A DNA stretch of 23,131 bases from Prevotella sp. UBA1104 (GTDB lineage Bacteria > Bacteroidota > Bacteroidia > Bacteroidales > Bacteroidaceae), in NCBI GenBank assembly GCA_002314055.1, contig DCBP01000113.1, positions 18,799 through 41,929 of the forward strand, given 5' to 3'. Below, one piece after another: positions 16,559 to 23,131 of this stretch. The notes under the pieces were generated by a model. The model was not told the origin of the DNA and searched no databases. It worked only from the letters and a program-made list of their open reading frames with translations. Positions within the stretch are counted from its first letter, which is position 1, and each line of letters starts with the position of its first letter. The position numbers were made by a program, and so were the translations under genes.

Positions 16559-18100
16559 TTATTTTTTCCCCTTCTTCTCGGTTATAAGTTTCATATATGT
16601 AGACGGAGTCATTCCATTCACATTTTTAAATGCGCGCAAGAAATTACTCGCCGAACTATAGCCAAGAGAGACGTATAAAGCCTGTATGGTGAGATTTCCA
16701 AATTTGTCCGTGTCTTCCATTCTTCTGCAAACCTCCCTTATTCTGTATTCGTTGAGCAAAGTTTTGAAGTTCTTCTTGTAAGTATTGTTAATAACCCACG
16801 ACACATAGCGCGTGTTCGACCCTATCATCTGAGCCAAAGCCACAAGCGTAAAGTCGGATTTGGATATAATGTCAACTTTTTCCATCACGGAAGTCACCTT
16901 TGCCAATATGTCGTCAATCTGTTCTTGTTTCAAACTGATTTCATTGCTACTGCTCTCGGCAAATTTACTCTCGTTATCCTCACTTCCGTCAATAGCAGAA
17001 TCATTATTGGCATTGGATGAAATGGCATCGCTACTTGCTGTTACGTCCTTTTGGTTTCTGAGTTTCTGCGACATTTGACTTGCAACTACCAGTTCGCGGT
17101 TTTTCCCGATCACGAGTTTGTAGGCATGTTTCAATCTCCTGTTCTTTATGACGATAACCATGACAAGTGCAACCAGAATAACTACAAAGACGATGCATAC
17201 GGCAATAAACTGCCACTGTTTGTTCACTGTAGTGTTCAGGGCCATAATATCATCACGGTTATTCTTGCCTTCGAATTTCACGATACGGTTGTCGATGTCC
17301 TTGATTTGCTGTTTGGCGATTCTCGCATTGAAAGTAGAATCTGCCATATGTCGATACATCTTTGACTTTACGGTATCGCCGGCAGCTTTGTATACATCAC
17401 ACAGCATTTCATAATATGCTTCCTTCCACAGCCGCTTGCTGTTTCCCTCTGTGGCACGTTTGTATTCGTCACAATACCTCAGAGCCTCGTCTATATTCTT
17501 TTTATACAATTGGATATACACCATCATACCATACACCGACTGTAGATATTTTTTGTCTAACCGATGGCGTTGCACGCAGTCGATGGCAAGATGAAACTGG
17601 CGTAGCGCCGCATCTTGCTTCCCTTCCAGAAAACTTGTCAGTCCTCCGTTATACAACATGAAATATTGTTTCATGTTCTCATTTTCATGCGGCAGAGTTC
17701 TCTGCATCTCAAAATAGTACTTTGCCATTTTAAGATTATTCATGAATCCATAGCAGCATGACATATATGATACGCATTTGCCCTGCATTATCCTGTCGCC
17801 GATGCTTCTTGCCTTTTCGAGACATAAATTGAAATAGTATAAGGCACGCTCCATATCGTCCATCCTGACATATACCATACCCAGATTGTATAGTCCCTCG
17901 GTATAAATAACCATATCGTCATGCTCTTTTGCTGTTTTCATTGCCTCGAGATACAGCGACGTAGCTTCAGAATATTGCTCATTATCGTAGAAAGCCTGTC
18001 CTTTGTCCAACGCATTTCTTGCATCGTCGGGAACGGCGGCAATACATGGGAATGTTACAATAACAAGCAGAATTATGATAATATTGTATTTTAAATTCAT
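16559..18100 (-). CDS. Membrane-anchored TPR sensor with AraC-type DNA-binding domain
   Basis: From ATG 18100 the product is 513 residues. Residues 1-20 are a signal sequence or first membrane anchor. About 25-270 are TPR-like helical repeats (QYSEATSLYLEAMKTA, TEGLYNLGMVYVRMDDMERA). About 296-320 are a strong transmembrane helix (WQFIAVCIVFVVILVALVMV) followed by a basic stop-transfer stretch. About 415-505 are an AraC-type double helix-turn-helix (VALAQMIGSNTRYVSWVIN, ALYVSLGYSSASNFLRAFK, GMTPSTYM). The TPR part is predicted periplasmic and the DNA-binding part cytoplasmic, so the layout suggests one-protein signalling across the membrane. An upstream in-frame ATG at 18166 is rejected because the promoter (18122-18152) lies inside that extension. 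It is divergent from the secreted-protein operon at 18275, its likely target (inference). Confidence 0.88.
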   Translation of the reverse strand: MNLKYNIIIILLVIVTFPCIAAVPDDARNALDKGQAFYDNEQYSEATSLYLEAMKTAKEHDDMVIYTEGLYNLGMVYVRMDDMERALYYFNLCLEKARSIGDRIMQGKCVSYMSCCYGFMNNLKMAKYYFEMQRTLPHENENMKQYFMLYNGGLTSFLEGKQDAALRQFHLAIDCVQRHRLDKKYLQSVYGMMVYIQLYKKNIDEALRYCDEYKRATEGNSKRLWKEAYYEMLCDVYKAAGDTVKSKMYRHMADSTFNARIAKQQIKDIDNRIVKFEGKNNRDDIMALNTTVNKQWQFIAVCIVFVVILVALVMVIVIKNRRLKHAYKLVIGKNRELVVASQMSQKLRNQKDVTASSDAISSNANNDSAIDGSEDNESKFAESSSNEISLKQEQIDDILAKVTSVMEKVDIISKSDFTLVALAQMIGSNTRYVSWVINNTYKKNFKTLLNEYRIREVCRRMEDTDKFGNLTIQALYVSLGYSSASNFLRAFKNVNGMTPSTYMKLITEKKGKK

Positions 18101-18121
18101 AATTATTCCATTCTTGTATTG

Positions 18122-18152
18122 CAAAAGTAGTAAAATTGTTTCTTTTTTCAAA
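18122..18152 (-). promoter_or_regulatory. Predicted promoter of the TPR-AraC regulator
   Basis: On the minus strand TACTTTTG (18122-18129) matches TAnnTTTG and TTTG (18149-18152) lies 19 nt upstream. The leader would be only about 15 nt, which supports translation starting at 18100. Confidence 0.7.
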
Positions 18153-18202
18153 AATAGAAACAACAAATAGCTGTATTTTTCCTTATTTTCCCATCAGCTG
18201 TG

Positions 18203-18244
18203 TAATTTTGCAAACAGAATTGTAAATATCGGATATAAATATCC
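18203..18244 (+). promoter_or_regulatory. Predicted -7 element and palindrome upstream of the secreted-protein operon
   Basis: TAATTTTG (18203-18210) fits the -7 consensus, but no good TTG/TTTG stands at the expected distance upstream, as often seen at activator-dependent promoters. About 20 nt downstream lies a palindrome, GGATAT-AA-ATATCC (18231-18244), within the predicted leader. Either could be a control site for the divergent regulator; this is inference. Confidence 0.45.
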
Positions 18245-18274
18245 AAAAGGTTAAACTAATAAAAGAACAAGCGT

Positions 18275-20272
18275 ATGAGAAGGAATTTATTTTACGCATT
18301 ATTAGCATTGAGTCTTGCAACCGCCAACGCATCGGCCGGCAACGTTGCTGTAGTACCACAATTTGAAAAGACTTCTCTACTGGTAGAGAATAAAGGAAAA
18401 GCTGTTCCTGATGTTGTGAAGGCTTTTCTTGCCACACCAATGGGACGACATTTTACTGCAGAACAGGTGATGGCGGCATACAACAATGTTAATTGTATTA
18501 TGAAGGCGGAGAGTGGAAATGCCGCATCGGAGACAAAGATTGACGAAGACTTCTCCAAGCTGACGGCAGGAAGCGAAGATGCTCCTGATGCTACAAACAT
18601 AGCTGATTTGTTCGACAACTATACCACTCTACCGGGCTGGGGCGCTTTTCTTACCTATCAGGCTGGCGGAAAGGCATACCTTGGATATGACGAGGTGGGC
18701 GAAGATGGTCCTGGCTACCTTATGACTCCAGCTATGGACCTTAGCGACGGCGACGGAGTTTTCAAGGTTACGTTCCGCGTGAAAAACGTGAATCCGAATG
18801 TAAACGACCAGGGCTTGCAGTATTTCATAATGAATGACGATCCGGACGCGAGCAAGAAGAGCATGATTTCAGCTGCCAGTCTGCCGATGACTACCGACTG
18901 GACTGACCTGGTATTATACGTGGATGGCGGTGTGAAATACACCTCGGTGATGTTCCTTGGATGGCAAGGCAAGGTGCTTGTGGACAACGTGAAACTCGAG
19001 AAGCTAACCTATCCTCTGACTGAGCCTAAGAATGTGAAGCTAACGACAACAAGCGGCAGCGAACTTACTGCTACATGGGATGCCGTGGATGGAGCTACAG
19101 AATATTACGTGGAACTCCTCGATGATAATTTCGAGGGAAAGAAAAGTACATCTGATGAACAAGTAGTGGCTACGACAACGGTATCGGAGCCTACTGCCAA
19201 ACTTTCGTTCCAGATTATCCCGTCTCACAAATATATCGTAAGGGTTACGGCAACAAACGGCGACGACAAGTCATTCCCGGCAAGAGGTTATACCACTCCA
19301 AGCGTGTCGAAGGTTGATGCCCCTGTGGCACTGGCTGCTACTGATGTTACAACATCGGGCTTTACAGCCAACTGGGAGTCATCTCTATATGCAGCAAACT
19401 ACAAGGCGTCGTTCGTGCGCACTCATACCGCAACTGAGGACGGCGAGACTCTTACATATATCAATGAAGATTTCAGCCAGATTCCTTATAGCATGAACGA
19501 CCCTAAGGGAACGGTGCAGACTGCGGACTTCGTTACTCCGGTAAGTCTCGACAATCTGTTTAACACTCCAGGCTGGAGCACTTTACTCGGCGTGGGCTAT
19601 ACAGGAATGTTCGGTATAACAAACATGTATGAGAGCTATGGACTGCCTGGTGCATTGTTCGGTCCGGTTGCCGACTTCACCATTGGCGAGGGCAAGGCAA
19701 AGATTAGCGGCACTGCAATGACAAGCGTGGATGACGCTCAGGTGAAAGTTGGTTTCGGAAAACTCGGAGCCGGCAACAGCATTACTTTTAACGAAGGTGC
19801 AAAAGTATTTGAAGTTTCAAAGTCTGGAAGTCCGTTCGATGTGGAAATCAGCGGCGGCAGCAAGGATTCGCGCCTTATATTCCAGATAATCGATGCTGCA
19901 GAGGGGGGCGACATCGTAATCTTCACAAACATGAAGGCAACAGCTGATCTGAAAAAGGATGATACATATACATTGCCTTACTGCACTGTCACTCTGCCAT
20001 ACGACGCAACATCGTATAAGATGGAAGTACCATTTACAGGCAACGATAAATTTGAATATACCGTTACCGGAACATTCGGCGACAAAGCCAGCGAGGAATC
20101 AAATACTATCACCGTTTATTCTCCTGAGGCAATGGCAATAAGTTCGGTGAAGGGTGAGACTGATGCAACTGCCACCTACACTACTCTCGACGGCATGCGC
20201 ATGGACTATCCTGTCAAGGCTGGCGTGTATATCGTGAAGAAAAACGGCAAAACATTCAAAGTGATGAAATAA
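18275..20272 (+). CDS. Secreted fibronectin-III / choice-of-anchor-type adhesin-like protein
   Basis: The 665-residue product has a signal peptide (about 1-21). About residues 90-240 form a jelly-roll module starting DEDFSKL, passing LPGWGAF and GYLMTPAMDLSDG, and ending VLVDNVKLEKL, as in choice-of-anchor J/cleaved-adhesin domains. About 245-340 are a fibronectin type III-like domain (PKNVKLTTTSGSELTATWD ... YIVRVTATN), and a second begins near 347 (GFTANWES). About 397-550 repeat the jelly-roll (NEDFSQIPYS, TPGWSTLL), so the protein is an internal duplication. The tail (TTLDGMRM ... GVYIVKKNGKTFKVMK) fits the sorting-tail pattern. The next gene starts 23 nt later, so the two are one operon. 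A role in adhesion or glycan/protein binding is plausible; no catalytic residues were recognised. Confidence 0.75.
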   Translation: MRRNLFYALLALSLATANASAGNVAVVPQFEKTSLLVENKGKAVPDVVKAFLATPMGRHFTAEQVMAAYNNVNCIMKAESGNAASETKIDEDFSKLTAGSEDAPDATNIADLFDNYTTLPGWGAFLTYQAGGKAYLGYDEVGEDGPGYLMTPAMDLSDGDGVFKVTFRVKNVNPNVNDQGLQYFIMNDDPDASKKSMISAASLPMTTDWTDLVLYVDGGVKYTSVMFLGWQGKVLVDNVKLEKLTYPLTEPKNVKLTTTSGSELTATWDAVDGATEYYVELLDDNFEGKKSTSDEQVVATTTVSEPTAKLSFQIIPSHKYIVRVTATNGDDKSFPARGYTTPSVSKVDAPVALAATDVTTSGFTANWESSLYAANYKASFVRTHTATEDGETLTYINEDFSQIPYSMNDPKGTVQTADFVTPVSLDNLFNTPGWSTLLGVGYTGMFGITNMYESYGLPGALFGPVADFTIGEGKAKISGTAMTSVDDAQVKVGFGKLGAGNSITFNEGAKVFEVSKSGSPFDVEISGGSKDSRLIFQIIDAAEGGDIVIFTNMKATADLKKDDTYTLPYCTVTLPYDATSYKMEVPFTGNDKFEYTVTGTFGDKASEESNTITVYSPEAMAISSVKGETDATATYTTLDGMRMDYPVKAGVYIVKKNGKTFKVMK

Positions 20273-20295
20273 ATTGTAAATAGAGAAATAAACTT

Positions 20296-22146
20296 ATGAC
20301 GAAGTTCATAGAATATATCATGAGGGCAGCAGCATGCGTGTGCCTGTGGGCGACGGCCTGCGGCATGGCGGATGCTGCCGCTTTTCATTTCGGGCCCTGC
20401 GAGGGACAGATGAGCGAGAAGGGCTACGGCAAGACAGGAAACGGCACGATATCCGCTGCCGTGGTGATACCTAAAGAGCAACTGGCTAAGTATACCGGAG
20501 CTCGGGTTACGGGAATAAGAATCGGTCTGGTGCAGACTGACGGCTTTTCGGGAATGTGCGGATGGGTGAGAAACTCGCTCGACGGCGCGGATATTGCATC
20601 GGCTAATATAGCATCGCCAACGGCGGGATGGAACGACGTAACAATAGACGGCGGCACTGTGAGCGGCACTGAGGATATTGTTGTGGGATATTCTTTCGAA
20701 CAGGAAGTTACGGCAAAATGCATGTCGGTAGCTGGTCCTGTAAACAGCAATGGCTATTGGGTGGCAAAAAACGGCGAATGGACGGACAAAAGTAGCGATA
20801 ATATAGGTTCGCTGAGCATCGAACTCGTTATCGAGGGCGAGAACGTGCCGGAGATTAATCTTGGCGTTACAGGAACGACATTCGACAAGGTGACGGAGCT
20901 TGGGAAACCGTTCACGGCAAAGATCGGTGTGCAGAATATCTCTAATTCCGTCATCGGCGGCTACCGCTACGCTTGCAGCATCAACGGCAAGAATGTGGCT
21001 GAGGGTAGTTCCGGGAAACAGCTCGACGCTTTCGGGCGCGATACTATAGACATCAGTTTCACGTCGGATGTGGTTTCCAAGGGCGTAAGAATTCCGGTAT
21101 CGGTGGAAGTCTTTGCTGATGGCGACGGATACGCTGCCGACAACACAGCAACCGTATACATGTCTACTTACGACAGAAGAAACACCACATTCTACCATAA
21201 CGTTCTGCTCGAAGAGTTCAGCACCGAGGAGTGCGGCAACTGTCCGCGCGCAATTAATACAATTGAGCAATGTATGGAGCAGGGCTTCGACAAGAACGTG
21301 ATACAGGTAACCCACCATGCCGGATACAGATACGATTTTCTGACTACACCTGACGATGTTTCGATGGAATGGTTTTATGGTCCAAGTGGCTGCTATGCGC
21401 CTGCCGCAATGCTCGACAGACTTTACGACGAGCTGTGTAAGGAGATTCTCGGCGGCAGACCCAACAGTCCGGTAATGTCTGTGGGCTATGCCGATACGTT
21501 CAGTCCGGTACTTTCCTACATCACGAAGCGTCCTGCCTTTGTCGGCGTAACTCCAACATGCACTTACGATGCGGCATCGCGCAGACTTGACATAACTGTG
21601 GATGTGGAGAAAGACGATGTGTTCGATGCCCTGTCTACAAACCCTCGTCTCATGGTGTATATCGTTCAAGACAGCATACTGCACCATCACCAGGCTGGCT
21701 ACTCGTCTGACACTTTCAAGCACCGCCATGTTTATCGTGCAAGTGTTACTCCTTTATTTGGTGAGGAGTTAACGTTCTCTGACAACAAAGCACAAAAGAA
21801 ATATTCTTATACACTGCCTGAATCGGTAGAATCATCTCTTTATTCGGAAGAGAAGTATGGCAGGGATGTTCCAGTTGAGCCACGTGATGTAGAGGTCGTG
21901 GCTTTTGTCGGAAACTATAATCCGAAGGATATTTGCGACTGCACTGTGTTCAACACTGGACGCTACTGTCTGAAGAGCGACATTCCGGCATCGATAGCTG
22001 GAGTTATCGATGAGAGCAATATTGTTGCCGAGGAGTATTTTAATATCGACGGAACAAGAACAAGCGAAAAGGGTGCGAATGGAATTTACCTGAAGCTTAT
22101 TAAGTTTGCCGATGGAACAAGAAAGACGGTAAAAATGACAAAATAG
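20296..22146 (+). CDS. Omp28-type secreted protein with thioredoxin-like CxxC
   Basis: The 616-residue product has a signal peptide (about 1-28, ending ADAAAF). A beta-rich domain follows (about 30-180, FHFGPCEGQ), then a CARDB-like Ig module (about 185-295). About 300-540 resemble the Omp28 family of Bacteroidetes outer-membrane/secreted proteins. Here LLEEFSTEECGNCPRA contains CGNC (Cys313, Cys316), a thioredoxin-like CxxC followed by Pro. HHAGYRYDFLTTPD and a SGCYAPAAMLDR segment follow. The short end (FNIDGTRTSEKGANGIYLKLI ... KMTK) is a variant of the sorting tail. It is second in the operon with the FN3 protein. Whether the CxxC is redox-active or structural cannot be read from sequence. 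Another in-frame ATG lies at codon 9, so the start could be 24 nt later. Confidence 0.8.
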   Translation: MTKFIEYIMRAAACVCLWATACGMADAAAFHFGPCEGQMSEKGYGKTGNGTISAAVVIPKEQLAKYTGARVTGIRIGLVQTDGFSGMCGWVRNSLDGADIASANIASPTAGWNDVTIDGGTVSGTEDIVVGYSFEQEVTAKCMSVAGPVNSNGYWVAKNGEWTDKSSDNIGSLSIELVIEGENVPEINLGVTGTTFDKVTELGKPFTAKIGVQNISNSVIGGYRYACSINGKNVAEGSSGKQLDAFGRDTIDISFTSDVVSKGVRIPVSVEVFADGDGYAADNTATVYMSTYDRRNTTFYHNVLLEEFSTEECGNCPRAINTIEQCMEQGFDKNVIQVTHHAGYRYDFLTTPDDVSMEWFYGPSGCYAPAAMLDRLYDELCKEILGGRPNSPVMSVGYADTFSPVLSYITKRPAFVGVTPTCTYDAASRRLDITVDVEKDDVFDALSTNPRLMVYIVQDSILHHHQAGYSSDTFKHRHVYRASVTPLFGEELTFSDNKAQKKYSYTLPESVESSLYSEEKYGRDVPVEPRDVEVVAFVGNYNPKDICDCTVFNTGRYCLKSDIPASIAGVIDESNIVAEEYFNIDGTRTSEKGANGIYLKLIKFADGTRKTVKMTK

Positions 22147-22175
22147 CAAAATTGTATATAGACAAACATTTTTTC

Positions 22176-22275
22176 AAGTGTGAGGGGTCAGACTTCTACC
22201 CTCACACTTACTCTCACACATATAATCTATTGTTATATAACAAGTTACCACCGATTAGTGAGGGTGTGAGGGTAA
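22176..22275. repeat. Second TGTGAGGGT inverted-repeat cluster
   Basis: AAGTGTGAGGG (22176-22186) is mirrored exactly by CCCTCACACTT (22199-22209). A further GTGAGGGTGTGAGGGTAAA lies at 22258-22276 and ATATAA/TTATAT at 22220-22238. The core units are the same as in the 16215-16346 cluster. It lies between the 3' ends of two converging genes and could serve as a two-way transcription end. Confidence 0.8.
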
Positions 22276-22300
22276 AATGACGAAAAAAAATTTTTTTTAT

Positions 22301-22966
22301 TTAAGGGGTCCACCTGCGGTGAATCTCCGTAACAAAACCATTTTTGATTACCAGTTCGGTATTTAGGCAGTTGAAGTTGTCTTTGCGGTAATCTGGAAGT
22401 CGGTCTAAGTAATCCTTGAAGTTTGAGCGAACCGTATCCGAAGGATCACGGAAGTCAGCTCCACAGTCGACTAAAGTCAAATCCTTGGCAAGTCTAAGCT
22501 TTGTCTTCCCCAGATTCGTATGTACCGAGTAATCGTCCATAAGCATCGTGCGATACGTTCCGCCACCGTTTGCCACCAGTTCAGCTCCGCCATTCTCAAT
22601 ACCGCCATTTACAGTTTTCGCTCCTTTGTTATCCTTAACAGACACAATCACCATCGGCTTGCCTTCATAAATCAGGGTGTCGCCAGGGCGCATACGACTA
22701 ACGTCCACTGCATCATACAGATCCTTACTGAACACGCTGCACGTCATTCTCCCGTCATTCCAGTCGATGTCGGCGGCTTTGAAGCCCACGGCAACGGTAC
22801 AGTCTGTGAGCGAATCAAGATTCAGTCCGCTGTCCAGCGGCGCCACTCTCATATGTTCCGGTTTTCTTACGCTTGCGCAAGCCGTCATCAGCATTATCGC
22901 AACGGCTGCAAAAGTACAGGTTATTTTTACTGTTTTCACTTTTTTCCTCATATCATTGTTTTTCAT
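22301..22966 (-). CDS. Predicted lipoprotein of unknown function
   Basis: The 221-residue product starts with a basic region and a hydrophobic stretch ending LMTAC, a lipobox with Cys30 as the lipidated residue. The mature part is not a family I recognise. It has a beta-rich middle (CTVAVGFKAADIDWNDGRMTC, GDTLIYEGKPMVIVSVKD), a Gly/Asn-rich turn region, and a C-terminal end with several acidic and aromatic residues. GGAG lies only 2 nt before ATG 22966, so the ATG five codons later is also possible; both keep the signal. A good promoter lies at 23041-23070. It is alone in its direction and converges with the Omp28-type gene. Confidence 0.75.
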   Translation of the reverse strand: MKNNDMRKKVKTVKITCTFAAVAIMLMTACASVRKPEHMRVAPLDSGLNLDSLTDCTVAVGFKAADIDWNDGRMTCSVFSKDLYDAVDVSRMRPGDTLIYEGKPMVIVSVKDNKGAKTVNGGIENGGAELVANGGGTYRTMLMDDYSVHTNLGKTKLRLAKDLTLVDCGADFRDPSDTVRSNFKDYLDRLPDYRKDNFNCLNTELVIKNGFVTEIHRRWTP

Positions 22967-23040
22967 CTCTCCAAAGTTTCATGTTTCCGCCATAAGTTTT
23001 GCAGCGTCATTCTCCGGGGCGGTTCCGATGATTGACGCTG

Positions 23041-23070
23041 CAAAGTTATATACATTTTTGTTTTAACAAA
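23041..23070 (-). promoter_or_regulatory. Predicted promoter of the lipoprotein gene
   Basis: On the minus strand TAACTTTG (23041-23048) matches TAnnTTTG and TTTG (23067-23070) lies 18 nt upstream. The leader to ATG 22966 is about 70 nt. Nothing else was recognised up to the window end. Confidence 0.7.
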
Positions 23071-23131
23071 AGATTTCCATGTTTTTAATAAGTAGCTATT
23101 CACAATTAGTTTATACAAACAACAAAACATT

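Noticed and set aside
18101..18166. Extended N-terminus for the TPR-AraC regulator
   Set aside because: The predicted promoter lies within it and ATG 18100 begins a normal signal sequence.
20206..21729. A 507-codon open frame on the minus strand
   Set aside because: It overlaps the well-supported Omp28-type gene and the FN3 gene end, and contains no known motif.

Overview
The window looks like chromosomal DNA from a Bacteroidales bacterium, most likely Prevotella or a close relative. Three observations support this. Several genes have the Bacteroidetes promoter pattern (-7 TAnnTTTG with an upstream TTG/TTTG). Many products are secreted beta-rich proteins ending in a 'YNLxGxR...GIxIxxNGKxFK' type tail. 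Housekeeping genes (rsfS-ftsH-cdsA, a COG0523 GTPase) sit among polysaccharide-utilisation-type genes. No insertion sequence, integrase, phage gene, rRNA or CRISPR array was seen. The assignment rests on reading the sequence, not on a search.

Layout. (1) 43-4643, plus: a GH106-type alpha-L-rhamnosidase and an SGNH sialate-O-acetylesterase-type esterase, 8 nt apart, probably a two-gene glycan-degrading unit. (2) 4730-9469, minus: an outer-membrane porin-like barrel, a 67-aa acidic-tailed peptide of unknown role, a large multidomain secreted protein broken by one in-frame TAG, and a small basic Spy/CpxP-like exported protein. (3) 9624-11080, minus: a CobW/COG0523 metal-chaperone GTPase and tRNA-Gln(CUG) with its own promoter and terminator. 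A tandem 36-bp hairpin repeat lies between them. (4) 11204-14639, plus: promoter, rsfS, ftsH, cdsA (ribosome silencing, membrane proteolysis, phospholipid synthesis). (5) 14733-16157, plus: a secreted low-complexity protein with one EF-hand-like loop. (6) 16158-22300: a block bordered on both sides by TGTGAGGGT repeat/inverted-repeat clusters. It holds a membrane-anchored TPR-AraC regulator divergent from a two-gene operon of secreted proteins (FN3/choice-of-anchor type and Omp28-type). (7) 22301-22966, minus: an unrecognised lipoprotein with a clear promoter.

How the genes may work together (inference): the TPR-AraC protein has a predicted periplasmic sensor and a cytoplasmic DNA-binding domain. 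Its promoter faces that of the secreted pair across 174 bp, so it is the natural candidate regulator. Four secreted products share a C-terminal tail and are probably handled by the same export or sorting route. The block at 16.2-22.3 kb is the best candidate for an undescribed functional unit. The clearest damage is the amber codon at 8155-8157. The most unusual non-coding DNA is the stack of inverted repeats at 16215-16541.
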